Under the pieces are notes generated by a model. The model ran no database searches. It was not told the origin of the DNA and saw only the letters and a list, made by a program, of their open reading frames with translations. This document shows positions 29,514-38,479 of a stretch of 53,986 nucleotides of DNA, in pieces (position 1 is the first letter of the stretch; every line of letters begins with the position of its first letter). The position numbers were made by a program, and so were the translations under genes. Where the stretch lies: positions 1-53,986 of the forward strand of contig VFZL01000028.1 in NCBI GenBank assembly GCA_016871175.1. The letters run 5' to 3'. Origin of the DNA: Acidimicrobiia bacterium (GTDB taxonomy: Bacteria; Acidobacteriota; Vicinamibacteria; Vicinamibacterales; CAVVIG01).

Positions 29514-30085
29514 TTCCTGAGTGTGGGGTTCACGTACCCGGCGGGCAGCACGCGCGCAGGATCGGGGCGGAACGCCAGGTACTCGACGTGGTCCGGTACC
29601 TCAGCCCACCCGTGGTAGACGCCGGCTGGAATGATGACGACGTCGCCAGCCTTGACCTGTCTCGTCTGCGCGGGTTTGGTGAAGACGGCGGTGTTCGAGG
29701 GTCCCACGACAGTGGTCACGAGCACGTTGTCCGACGGAAATGGCTTCACGTGCGTGACTTCGCCGCCTGTCACGAGTGTGCCGCCGCCCGAGAGGATGTA
29801 GTACACCTCGGTGAGCTGCACGTGGTTGAGCGCCGTCACCGTGGCGCCGGGCTTCACGACGCCGCGCCGCAGGACACCCAGGCCGAAGTTCTCCTTCCCG
29901 ACGTCGACGATCCGGGTCTCTTCGTCGGCGCCCTTCATGGCTTTCATGACAGCGCGGATCTCTTCGGCGGTGATGTCCGTGGCAATGGTCGCCGACGGCG
30001 AAGTTGGAGTCTGTCCCGTGACGGGACGAGGCGACGAAAGGCACGGCACGAGCGCGAGCGCGAGGCAGAGAGAGGTTCGTGGCAT
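29510..30085 (-). CDS. exported cupin-domain protein
   Basis: 191 aa. A signal peptide (LCLALALVPCLSSPRPVTG) is followed by a single cupin barrel. Motif 1 is around NHVQLTEVYYILSGGGTLVTGG, motif 2 is GDVVIIPAGVYHGWAEV with its metal-binding His. A catalytic role (dioxygenase, isomerase) or ligand binding are both possible. The start is the ATG at 30085, chosen because it places the signal at the N-terminus; the longer frame is Arg-rich and not protein-like. It is divergent from the OPT gene with 153 bp between. Confidence 0.82.
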   Translation of the reverse strand: MPRTSLCLALALVPCLSSPRPVTGQTPTSPSATIATDITAEEIRAVMKAMKGADEETRIVDVGKENFGLGVLRRGVVKPGATVTALNHVQLTEVYYILSGGGTLVTGGEVTHVKPFPSDNVLVTTVVGPSNTAVFTKPAQTRQVKAGDVVIIPAGVYHGWAEVPDHVEYLAFRPDPARVLPAGYVNPTLRK

Positions 30086-30238
30086 GTCGACGATTATCTG
30101 TCGAAAACGGGTGAGGTCGTGGCCGACCCGTGCCAGGGTTCGCCTCCGCCGCGCGGGCACCGCAGGAACCGTTTGGGGGCGGGCGTGTCCCGACCCCGCG
30201 AACCCCTGGAACCGCGAAGCGTGATAAGGTCCGCGATC

Positions 30239-32011
30239 ATGAGCCACGCCGCCCACCGTGCCACAGCTGACGTCCATTCCGCCGCCGACAAGGTCGGCGT
30301 CAGGCCGCCTGGCGCCCGGGAGTTCTCCGGTCGTGCCATCGTCTCAGGGCTGATCGTGGCCGTGGTCATGGGTGCGTCGTACCCGTACGTCGTGCTCAAG
30401 CTCGGATTCGGGCCCAACGTCTCGGTGGTGGCGGCATTTTTCGGGTATCTCGCCCTCGGCGTCGTGTTCCGAGGCTACAACCGGTTCGAGAACAACATGG
30501 TGCAGACGGCTGGCACGGCCGCCGCACAGACCGCCTTCATGTGCGTGATGTTGGCCGCGTTCGACATGTTAGCCGCCCGACCGGGGGCCAACCTCGGCGT
30601 CACGCTCACCCCCATGACATCGTTCTTGTGGCTCACGTCGGCGGGCTTGCTCGGCGTGCTCTTGGCCGTCCCCATGCGTCAACACTTCGTCGTCGACGAA
30701 CGCCTGACGTACCCGGACGGCGTGGCCGCGGCAGAGACGATCATCGCGCTGGATGGGACGGGCTCCGACGCGCGGAGGGCGGCGCGCGCTCTCGCTGTGG
30801 CCGGCGTCGCGTCGGCAGCGCTGATGCTGATGACCGAAGATGCGCACGTGCTCAGCTGGTTCTCATCCATCACGCTCATCGGCACCGCCGTCACGATGGC
30901 GGCAGGTGTCGGCATCAATTGGAGTCTCTTGTCGCTTGGATCGGGCATGCTTGTCGGATTGCGCATCAACGTCAGCATGCTGCTCGGCGTGATCATCGGA
31001 TGGATCTTCGTGCCGTACATGCTGCTGCGATACGGCGTCCTCTCGTCGACGTTCACGCGCAACGACGTCCTGCTGTGGTCGATGTGGCCTGGCACGGGGC
31101 TCCTCATTGCCAGCGGCTTGACGGCGCTCGCGCTGAAGTGGGACGTGTTGTCGCGCACGTTCTCGAACTTGTCGACGCGCGGCGACGACGCCAGTTTTCC
31201 GCTTCGATGGACCGTCATCGGTGTGGTGCTCTCGACCATGGCCCTCCTCGTCGTCCAGAAGGCGATCTTCGGTCTCGACCTGTGGATTACCGCGGTGGCG
31301 GCCCTGCTGTCGGTGCCGCTCATGCTTGTGGGCCTCCGCGTGCTCGGCGAGACGAACTGGGGGCCGATCAGTCAGCTCACCAACACGATGCAAGCGATCT
31401 TCGGCGCCATCGTGCCGGGCAACATCACCGTGAACATGTTGGCGAGCGGGACCACCGGAACGATCGCCACCGTGTCGGAGGCGCTGATGCAAGACTACAA
31501 GGCCGGCCACATGATCGGATCCTCGCCGAAGTACATGACGATCATGCAGCTGCTCGGGACGCCAATCGGAGCGGCCGCGGTGTCGTGGATGTACCCCCTG
31601 TTGCGGAGCACCTATGGCATCGTCGGCGACAACGCTGGGCTCACGTCTCCGATCTCACGTCGCGTGGCTGGGTTCGCGGAAATCCTGTCTCAGGGCGTCA
31701 GCGCGCTCCCCGCGGGTGCGGTTCCGGCGCTCATTGTCGGCGCCCTCCTCGGAATTGCCATCGCCGTCGCGGAGTCGAAGGGTGTCCGCTGGGTCCCCTC
31801 TCCGACAGGCGTGGGAATCGGTATGATGGTGCCTGCGGCGGTCATCATCGTCATGTTCCTCGGCGGCATCGTCGAGCACGCGTGGCGTCGAGTGTCCCCC
31901 CGCAGCCACGAGCTGTATCTCCCCCCAGTTGCCTCGGGATTCATCGCGGGCGAGGCGCTCATCGCTGTCCTCATCCCGCTGCTCGTCGTCGTCGGCCTCT
32001 TGCATGTGTGA
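30239..32011 (+). CDS. OPT-family oligopeptide/metal-chelate transporter
   Basis: 590 aa, about 14-16 transmembrane helices. OPT signatures are GLIVAVVMGASYPYVVLKLG, YNRFENNMVQTAGTAAAQTA, ERLTYPDGVAAAETI, GTTGTIATVSEALMQDYKAGHMIGSSPKYM and QLLGTPIGAAAVSW. Bacterial OPT proteins are proton-coupled importers of small peptides or metal chelates. No peptidase is adjacent; an interrupted exported protein follows 8 bp later. The ATG at 30239 is chosen; the frame is open upstream for about 800 bp but that part is a shadow of the cupin genes. Confidence 0.9.
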   Translation: MSHAAHRATADVHSAADKVGVRPPGAREFSGRAIVSGLIVAVVMGASYPYVVLKLGFGPNVSVVAAFFGYLALGVVFRGYNRFENNMVQTAGTAAAQTAFMCVMLAAFDMLAARPGANLGVTLTPMTSFLWLTSAGLLGVLLAVPMRQHFVVDERLTYPDGVAAAETIIALDGTGSDARRAARALAVAGVASAALMLMTEDAHVLSWFSSITLIGTAVTMAAGVGINWSLLSLGSGMLVGLRINVSMLLGVIIGWIFVPYMLLRYGVLSSTFTRNDVLLWSMWPGTGLLIASGLTALALKWDVLSRTFSNLSTRGDDASFPLRWTVIGVVLSTMALLVVQKAIFGLDLWITAVAALLSVPLMLVGLRVLGETNWGPISQLTNTMQAIFGAIVPGNITVNMLASGTTGTIATVSEALMQDYKAGHMIGSSPKYMTIMQLLGTPIGAAAVSWMYPLLRSTYGIVGDNAGLTSPISRRVAGFAEILSQGVSALPAGAVPALIVGALLGIAIAVAESKGVRWVPSPTGVGIGMMVPAAVIIVMFLGGIVEHAWRRVSPRSHELYLPPVASGFIAGEALIAVLIPLLVVVGLLHV

Positions 32012-32019
32012 GGGTGTTC

Positions 32020-33336
32020 ATGATCGGGATGTCTCGCCGTCCCAACTTGGTTGTCGCGCGCGGCGTGACGTGGACGTGGCTCTTCGCTGTCGGGGCGTTC
32101 GGTTGGCCTGTAGACACCCGCGCGCAGGCGCCGACCGAATCCGCCGCACCCACCGCCTCCGACGTGCGCGATCGAGCCATCGCCGAGCGGTTCGCGCCCA
32201 TCTTTCATCAGGGGATGGTCGCATCGCGCTTCAGTTTTATCACCAATTTCGACTTCGACGGCGATTGGGTGGGAGACAACAACTAGGCGAACGCCGCTGA
32301 TGCGACGCACCGCCAGAAGGCGTATGTCTACTATGCCGTCAGCGAAACGCCCTCGCACTATTTCGTGCACTACGCCGCGTTTCACCCCCGCGACTACAAA
32401 GGTGGCGAGCTGACCGGCGCGATGTTCAGCCAGGCCGTCCGTCGCGGGGCAAGAGCCTCGACGCGCGTTGCGCCGACAGATCTTGCGAACGATGTCGTGC
32501 TCGCACACGAGAACGACCTCGAAGGCTGTCTGGTCGTCGCGCGCAAGAATGGGCCTCGCCTCGAAGATGCGGAGGTCGAGGTCGTCGAAACACTGGCGCA
32601 CAACAGGTACCTCAAGTATCAGCCGTCCGCCACGCTGGCGAAGGGGATCGGGACGGTTCGTCTCGACGGACAGCATCCACTGATCTACATCGAGCCCAAG
32701 GGGCACGGCATGGAGGCCTTCGCCGACCAGCCGAAGACTCCGGCAGAGGGCGCTGGCACGACCGTGGGCACGGCTGGCCCGGGCGGTCGCGGCGACCCGG
32801 CGGCTGGCGTCAACGGCTCGGACGGCTCGACCCAGACGGCGGGTGGCCTGGTCGGCCGCGTCGCCGGACTCGTGTCGCGCGTCGAGGCGGCGAGGAAGCT
32901 GGTGAACAACGAGAAGCCCGAGACGATCCGCGTCTATCGGTTCACCGGAACCGCCGAGGATCCAGAGAGCACCGAGGGAGACGTCGGCTACGACCTGCTG
33001 CCGACCTACAGCACGATGTGGGCACGTGCTCGCACTGCGCCGAACGAGACGTACGGTGAGGTCCAGGATTACGGCGAGCGCGAGGTTCGTACCGCGGGTG
33101 CCCCGAAGGCTGGCACCTTCATGCTGGGTGGGCTCGGGTCCTCGTTCCGTGGCGTTCAAGGTGCCGAGAACAAAGCGCGTCCTCCGTGGGGCTGGTTCGA
33201 TATGACCGAGCGGGACCGCCCGCTGGGCGAGTGGTTCCTCGATCCGGCCGCCGCGGTGCGTCGGCATTTCCCGACGCTCGACATGGACACCGGGTACCTG
33301 CGCCAGCCGTTCTTGGGCATCACACGAACGCCGTAG
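32020..33336 (+). pseudogene. exported protein of unknown function with in-frame TAG
   Basis: 439 codons in one frame with TAG at 32284-32286 (codon 89). A signal peptide (LVVARGVTWTWLFAVGAFGW) leads into RDRAIAERFAPIFHQGM and NFDFDGDWVGDNN, stop, then ANAADATHRQKAYVYYAVSETPSHYFVHYAAFHPRDYKGG, a strongly protein-like continuation. The probable original residue is Trp (TGG to TAG). The C-terminal half has WFDMTERDRPLGEWFLDPA. I do not recognise the family. It follows the OPT gene by 8 bp, so it is likely co-transcribed. An in-frame start at about 32365 gives a 323-aa remnant without a signal. Confidence 0.75.
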
Positions 33337-33512
33337 CCACTCGGTTGACGCCTCGGCTCAGCTCGGCTCGGCTCGCCCACGTCGATCACGCGCTGGGGCA
33401 GCGCTCGTCCTTCGCGGCATCCGCGGCTGGCCTGTTCGTGACGCGGTGCGCGTGGCGGCAGGGCCACGTTGACCCGCTCCGGATTGAGCGATATCGTGCG
33501 AAGAGAGTGGCG

Positions 33513-34508
33513 ATGTCGAGCGGTGCGAGATTCGGAGGGGGACGGGCGATCACCGAGCGAGTCGTCCGCAGTCTTCTCGTCACGATCGTCGCGCTCTCCG
33601 GCTGTGGCACCCCGCCGGCGCCGCCCACGCCCGTCGATCTGACCATCGGGACGGTGTTCGCGGGCAGCGCTTGGACCGCGGTGGGGAAGTCCCTTGCGGA
33701 CGTGTATTCGGCCAAGCTCCCGGGCGTGCGCGCCACGGCGACGACGAACGAGGATCTCGAGAGCACCGCCGATTCACTCCAGCGCGGAGACGTGCAGCTG
33801 GCGATTGAGGATGTCGAGACCGCGTACGTCGCCTTCAGCCGTGGAACCCCGCAGATGGCCGAACCGCATCGCGACCTGCGTGCGATGGCCGTTCTGTTCT
33901 CCATCGCCGTTCACGTTGTCGCCCGCACCACCGCCGGCATCGAAGGCATCGGCGACTTGAAAGGCAAGCGAGTCGGCATGGGGGCGCCCGGCAGTCCGAC
34001 GCATCGGGCCGCCGCCCTGATTCTGGAGGGCCACGGCGTCGGCGTGAAGCATATCACACCCGTCCCGCTGACCGGCGACGCGGCTGCGGCTGCCATTCGG
34101 GAAGGCACACTCGATGCGGCGTTCATCTACGTGTCGTTTCAGAATCCGGTCGTCACCGCGCTGACCGGCGCCGATGATGTCCGATTGGTGCCCATCCAAC
34201 GATTGTCGCTGGGTCACATCCAGGAAGGTCACCACTTCCTCAAGTCGACGACGATTCCTGGAGGCACGTACAAGAACCAAGAGGAAGACGTTTTGACGGT
34301 CGGCATGGACGTCGTGCTCCTCTGTCGGCAATCGGTGCCCGACGCGCTCGTCTACGACCTCACGAAGACGCTGTTCGACTCGCTGCCAGTGCTGCGGCAG
34401 GCCCATCCGTCGGCAGCCGGCATCGACCCCGATCGCGGCCCGACCTCTGCCATCCCTCTCCATCCGGGCGCGGCTCGCTACTATCGCGAGCGCGAGCTGC
34501 TCCGGTAG
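33513..34508 (+). CDS. TAXI-family TRAP solute-binding lipoprotein
   Basis: 331 aa. An N-terminal lipoprotein signal ends LSGC, predicted lipidated Cys near residue 31. The body is a TAXI (TRAP-associated extracytoplasmic immunogenic) binding fold: VDLTIGTVFAGSAWTAVGKSLADVYS, ATTNEDLESTADSLQRGDVQLAIEDVETAYVAF, IGDLKGKRVGMGAPGSPTHRAAA, IREGTLDAAFIYVSFQNP and a C-terminal IPLHPGAARYYRERELLR. Such proteins bind dicarboxylates, glutamate or similar acids for TRAP permeases, but no TRAP permease gene follows. A sensor kinase begins 10 bp later, so it more likely feeds a signal to that kinase. The GTG at 33507 is an alternative start. Confidence 0.85.
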   Translation: MSSGARFGGGRAITERVVRSLLVTIVALSGCGTPPAPPTPVDLTIGTVFAGSAWTAVGKSLADVYSAKLPGVRATATTNEDLESTADSLQRGDVQLAIEDVETAYVAFSRGTPQMAEPHRDLRAMAVLFSIAVHVVARTTAGIEGIGDLKGKRVGMGAPGSPTHRAAALILEGHGVGVKHITPVPLTGDAAAAAIREGTLDAAFIYVSFQNPVVTALTGADDVRLVPIQRLSLGHIQEGHHFLKSTTIPGGTYKNQEEDVLTVGMDVVLLCRQSVPDALVYDLTKTLFDSLPVLRQAHPSAAGIDPDRGPTSAIPLHPGAARYYRERELLR

Positions 34509-34517
34509 CCGTCAGCC

Positions 34518-36191
34518 ATGCGCGTGGGAGCTCGCGGCGCTCTGCTCTTCGCGGCGGGTCTCGCTGCCGCGACCGGCCTGACCTTCTGGCTCGGCCTGCG
34601 TGCGACGCGCGAATGGCAGGGCAGCACGGTCGAAGCCGCCGAGCGCCGCGGCAACGAGGTCGTGACGCTTCTGGCGGCGGCGCTGGAGCGCGACATGAAG
34701 GGCGGGCACGTCTCCGTGCTCCTCAAGGTCCAAGAGCGCGAGCTGGCGCAAGTGGCGCCGTACGAGTTGGCAGACCGCTTCGCGCGGGGGTTTGCGCGGT
34801 TCCCGTATCTGGATTCCTTCTTCGTCTGGACGGCGGGACCCGGTGACGGTTCGACCTACGCGTTCAACCGTGCCGACCGCCGTCCTGCGTGGGATCGCGA
34901 CACCGTGGCCGACGTGCCTTATCCGGTGGTCATTCGACAGCATCCGGAGGCGCTCCGGAGCACGGTCCTTCTGGCGCGCGCGCAGGGCCGTCTCGGTGTG
35001 CGCTTCACGCTGTTCGAGGTGTCCATCGAGGGTGTGCGGTACCAGGTCATCGCACACCTGCTCTACGACGGCGTCGGGGAGACCGCCACCCTGAAGTCCG
35101 CGGTTGGCTTCCTCGTCAACCTCGAGTGGGTTGAGCGTTACTACTTCTCGGACGTGCTCACACAGGTGCAGCAGATCATCGACGACCCGTCGCTGAGTCT
35201 GCAAGTGGTGAACAACACAGGAGCCGTGGTCGCGTCGGTCGGCCCCCCTCTCGCCCAGGAGGCGACGTCTGCAGGGGCGACGCACGTGCGGCACTTCCCG
35301 CTGGCGTTCGCGGAGCAGACCTTGTCAGATGGGCCGCAGCGCTTCCGCGACCCGACCTGGATGACACGTGTTGGCGTCGGGAACGAGACGACCCGGCTGG
35401 CGGCCACCCGCGGTGGGACGCGGACCGTGCTGTTGCTCGGCCTCGGCACGCTCGTCACCATTGTCGGACTCGGGGTCACCGTCCGGGCCGCGCGGCGGTC
35501 CGCGGAGCTCGCCGAGGTGCAGTCGGAATTCGTGTCCGCCGTGAGTCACGAGATGAAAACGCCCTTGTCGCTCATCAAGCTCGCGAGCGATACGTTGGCC
35601 CACGGACGTTACGCGTCTCCCGAGGCCATCGGCGAGTACGGGCAGATGATCATGAAGGAGTCCCAGCATCTCGCGCGACTCATCGACAACGTCCTGTGCT
35701 ACGCGCGGATCACCGACACGACGTCCGAGTACGACCTCGAGGTCGTCGACGTCTCGGAAGTGGCGCAGGAGTCTCTGGATCGGTTCGCGCCGCAGCTCCG
35801 GGAGCTCGGCTTCGAGGTGCAGCTGCAGGTGCCGGCCGAGCCGGCGCTGGTCCGTGCCGACGCGTTGATGCTCGGGCAGGTGTTCGATAATCTGGTCGAC
35901 AATGCGCTGAAGTACGCCAAGGACGGCCGATGGGTCGGTGTCACGGTCGCGAGCGACGGTGACACGGTGCGCATCGAGGTGGCCGACCGAGGGCCTGGCG
36001 TGCCGCCCGACGAACGGGGCCCCATCTTCGAAAAGTTCTATCGACGCAAGGGGACACGCCTTCGGGGTGCGGGGCTCGGGCTCGCCATCGTGCGACGGAT
36101 CGTGGAGGACCATCGCGGGACCGTGGACGTGATCGGCCAGGTGGGGCAGGGCTCGACATTCGTCGTCAGAGTGCCAAGGGCCTCCGCATGA
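34518..36191 (+). CDS. membrane sensor histidine kinase
   Basis: 557 aa. The first helix (residues 9-27) and second helix (about 302-323, VLLLGLGTLVTIVGLGVTV) enclose a roughly 270-aa extracytoplasmic sensor domain. Then HisKA with FVSAVSHEMKTPLSLIKLAS, N box DNLVDNALKYA, G1 VADRGPGVPPDERG, F box FEKFYRR and G2 LRGAGLGLAIVRRIV: complete and canonical, no HAMP seen. It lies between a TAXI lipoprotein gene (10 bp upstream) and an OmpR regulator (4-bp ATGA overlap). The natural reading is a kinase whose periplasmic domain senses the loaded binding protein, as in TctE/BctE-type systems. Confidence 0.93.
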   Translation: MRVGARGALLFAAGLAAATGLTFWLGLRATREWQGSTVEAAERRGNEVVTLLAAALERDMKGGHVSVLLKVQERELAQVAPYELADRFARGFARFPYLDSFFVWTAGPGDGSTYAFNRADRRPAWDRDTVADVPYPVVIRQHPEALRSTVLLARAQGRLGVRFTLFEVSIEGVRYQVIAHLLYDGVGETATLKSAVGFLVNLEWVERYYFSDVLTQVQQIIDDPSLSLQVVNNTGAVVASVGPPLAQEATSAGATHVRHFPLAFAEQTLSDGPQRFRDPTWMTRVGVGNETTRLAATRGGTRTVLLLGLGTLVTIVGLGVTVRAARRSAELAEVQSEFVSAVSHEMKTPLSLIKLASDTLAHGRYASPEAIGEYGQMIMKESQHLARLIDNVLCYARITDTTSEYDLEVVDVSEVAQESLDRFAPQLRELGFEVQLQVPAEPALVRADALMLGQVFDNLVDNALKYAKDGRWVGVTVASDGDTVRIEVADRGPGVPPDERGPIFEKFYRRKGTRLRGAGLGLAIVRRIVEDHRGTVDVIGQVGQGSTFVVRVPRASA

Positions 36192-36871
36192 AGAAGCGGA
36201 TTCTCATTGTCGAGGACGATCAGGCGCTGGCGCGCGTCTTGGCCGACAACCTGCGATTCTCCGGGTACGATGTCGCTCACCTCGATGATGGCGCTGAAGT
36301 CGTGACGAAGGTGCGCACGTTCGCGCCCGACCTGGTGCTGCTCGACGTCATGTTGCCCAACAAGGACGGTTTCAGTCTGCTCGGGCTCGTTCGGCAAGGC
36401 GGCCGAACGCCGGTCATCATGCTGACGGCGCGCGATCAGAAGGCCGACAAGCTCGAAGGCCTCGAGCGCGGGGCCGACGACTACGTCACCAAGCCGTTCG
36501 ACTTCGAGGAGCTGCAGGCCCGGATTCGCGCTGTGCTACGGCGGGCTCGGAAGATGGTCGTGCGCATTTCGCTCGGCGACGCCGAGATCGATTTCGAGGC
36601 CTTCAAGGCAACGCGGCACGGGAAGGACCTGAAGCTGTCGCGACGGGAGTTCGACCTCTTGCTCTACCTGGCCGAGCGAGAGGGCGCTGTCGTGCCCAGA
36701 AGCGAGCTGCTCCGCGAGGTCTGGGGGTTTCCTGAAGAGCCCGCCACGCGCGCGGTGGACTACGCGATTCGGCGTCTTCGTATGAAGATAGAATCGGATT
36801 CGCGTCAACCGCGCCACATCCACACGGTCCACGGCGATGGGTACTCTCTGACGCTCACGCAGCCAGGGTAG
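36188..36871 (+). CDS. OmpR-family response regulator
   Basis: 227 aa. Receiver domain: ILIVEDDQ, phospho-acceptor in DLVLLDVMLPNKDGF, VIMLTARDQKADKLEGLERGADDYVTKPFDFEEL. Winged-helix domain (about 130-225): LKLSRREFDLLLYLAEREGAVVPRSELLREVWGF ... TRAVDYAIRRLRMKIE ... IHTVHGDGYSL. The overlapping kinase gene upstream is its partner. A flavin amine oxidase gene starts 4 bp after the stop and is probably both co-transcribed and part of the response. Confidence 0.95.
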   Translation: MKKRILIVEDDQALARVLADNLRFSGYDVAHLDDGAEVVTKVRTFAPDLVLLDVMLPNKDGFSLLGLVRQGGRTPVIMLTARDQKADKLEGLERGADDYVTKPFDFEELQARIRAVLRRARKMVVRISLGDAEIDFEAFKATRHGKDLKLSRREFDLLLYLAEREGAVVPRSELLREVWGFPEEPATRAVDYAIRRLRMKIESDSRQPRHIHTVHGDGYSLTLTQPG

Positions 36872-36875
36872 ACAT

Positions 36876-38420
36876 GTGATCACACGACGCGGTTTCATCG
36901 AGCGCGTGGCGGCGGCAGGTGGAGTGTCGCTGGCCTATGACGCCATGATCGGTCTCGGCCTGCTGGAGGCGACACCCACGGCGCCGTTCGACCTGCAGGG
37001 CCAGGTCAAGGGCGTACGGGTGGTCGTCATCGGGGCGGGGCTGGCCGGGCTCACGGTCGCCTACGAGCTCGGCAAGCACGGCTACCGTTGCACGGTTCTC
37101 GAAGCACGAAGCCGACCGGGCGGGCGGGTCCATACGATTCGACGCGGCACGGTCAGCGAAGAGGAGGGGCCGTGGCCGATTCAGGTCTGCCAGTTCGACG
37201 AAGGGCTCTACTTCAACTGCGGTCCGATGCGGATTGCCAATCACCATCGCACGACGCTCGACTACTGCCGCGAGCTCAACGTCCCGCTCGAAGTCTTCGC
37301 CGTCTCAACGGATAGCCAGTGGATCTACCAAACCCAACAACAGGGCCTCATGGGCCGCCGCGTGCGCCTTCGCGAGGTCCGCACCGACCTCGACGGCTAC
37401 CTCGCCGAGCTACTCAGTAAGTCCGTGTCCGCTGGCGCGCTCGACGAGTCGCTCACGAAGGACGATGCGGAGCGGTTGCTGGCGCACCTCAAGACGCTGG
37501 GCCGCCTCGACGACCGCGGGACCTATCGCGGGCAGGAGATGCGAGGGCCTGCCGTCGAGGGGCCCCAGGGTGAGCTGCGGTACACGCCGCTGCCCCTGGG
37601 TGAGCTGCTTGGCTCGAAGGCCGGCGAGTACGTGCATCAGGGCTACGAGTATCAACCCACCATGCTCCAGATCGCCGGCGGCAGCGACCGGTTGCCGCAG
37701 GCGCTGGCGGCCCGCCTTGCACGCCGGATCATCTATCGTGCGGCCGCAAAACAGATTCGTCAGCACGAGCACGGGGTGTCGGTGACCTACGCCGATGACG
37801 ACGGGGACGTCCGCACGCTGGAGGCGGACTACGTGGTCTGCGCGATCCCGCTGGTCCTGCTCAAGGACATCGACACCGGCTTCGCGCCGGACTTCAAGGC
37901 GGCGATCGCATCGGTGCCGTACTCCGCCGCGGGCAAGATGGGCCTTCAATTCAAACGGCGGTTCTGGGAAGAGGACGACCAGATCTTCGGTGGCGCCACG
38001 AAGACCGACCAAGACATCGCGCAGATCGTGTATCCCTCACATGGATTCCTCACGCGCAAGGGGATCTTGACGGGCTACTACATTCAGGGGCAGGCGGGGC
38101 GTCCCGTCGGCGACATGTCCCCAGGCGCGCGACTCTCGCTCGCGCTCGAGCAAGGAGCGCGCATTCATCCACAGTATCCAGCCGAGTTCGAAAGCGGCTT
38201 CTCTGTGGCATGGCACCGCGTTCGGTGGAGCCTCGGCTCGTGGTCGGTCACCCCCGCCGACGTGAAGACACGTCTGAGTCAGCCCGATCGGCGGGTGTAT
38301 CTGGCCGGCGACCACTTGAACCTGAACGCGTGGATGCAGGGCGCGTTCGAATCCGCGCGCCACGTTGCAACGGCGATACATGCCCGGGCCATGGCCGGAA
38401 ATGAGGCCAGGCCTTTCTGA
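36876..38420 (+). CDS. flavin monoamine oxidase family protein, Tat signal
   Basis: 514 aa from GTG. It starts MITRRGFIERVAAAGGVSLA, a twin-arginine signal, so the folded flavoprotein is exported. FAD is bound through VVIGAGLAGLTVAYELGKHG, the ARSRPGGRVHT motif and, at the C-terminus, VYLAGDHLNLNAWMQGAFESA. Substrate-domain features fit L-amino-acid/monoamine oxidases, which oxidise amines to imines with H2O2 release. Its place directly after the TAXI-kinase-regulator genes suggests that it oxidises, or signals about, the ligand sensed. The exact substrate is unknown. Confidence 0.9.
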   Translation: MITRRGFIERVAAAGGVSLAYDAMIGLGLLEATPTAPFDLQGQVKGVRVVVIGAGLAGLTVAYELGKHGYRCTVLEARSRPGGRVHTIRRGTVSEEEGPWPIQVCQFDEGLYFNCGPMRIANHHRTTLDYCRELNVPLEVFAVSTDSQWIYQTQQQGLMGRRVRLREVRTDLDGYLAELLSKSVSAGALDESLTKDDAERLLAHLKTLGRLDDRGTYRGQEMRGPAVEGPQGELRYTPLPLGELLGSKAGEYVHQGYEYQPTMLQIAGGSDRLPQALAARLARRIIYRAAAKQIRQHEHGVSVTYADDDGDVRTLEADYVVCAIPLVLLKDIDTGFAPDFKAAIASVPYSAAGKMGLQFKRRFWEEDDQIFGGATKTDQDIAQIVYPSHGFLTRKGILTGYYIQGQAGRPVGDMSPGARLSLALEQGARIHPQYPAEFESGFSVAWHRVRWSLGSWSVTPADVKTRLSQPDRRVYLAGDHLNLNAWMQGAFESARHVATAIHARAMAGNEARPF

Positions 38421-38427
38421 TCCCGTC

Positions 38428-38469
38428 CCAGGCTTGCCTGGCCCACCTCGCGTGCCTGGCCTGCCAGGC
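38428..38469. terminator. two palindromes between convergent genes
   Basis: CCAGGC-TT-GCCTGG (38428-38441) and GCCTGG-CCTG-CCAGGC (38454-38469), both built from the same GCCTGG/CCAGGC unit, fill the 59-bp gap between the amine oxidase and the aldolase-like gene. They look like a bidirectional terminator, without T runs. Confidence 0.45.
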
Positions 38470-38479
38470 CTGACTTGTG

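Noticed and set aside
31690-33267. 525-aa open frame on the minus strand under the OPT and unknown exported genes
   Set aside because: Arg- and His-rich antisense shadow without any protein-like motif; the plus strand has clear OPT sequence.
33354-33377. CGGCT-type pentanucleotide repeat before the TAXI gene
   Set aside because: Too short (about four imperfect units) and non-coding with no evident role.
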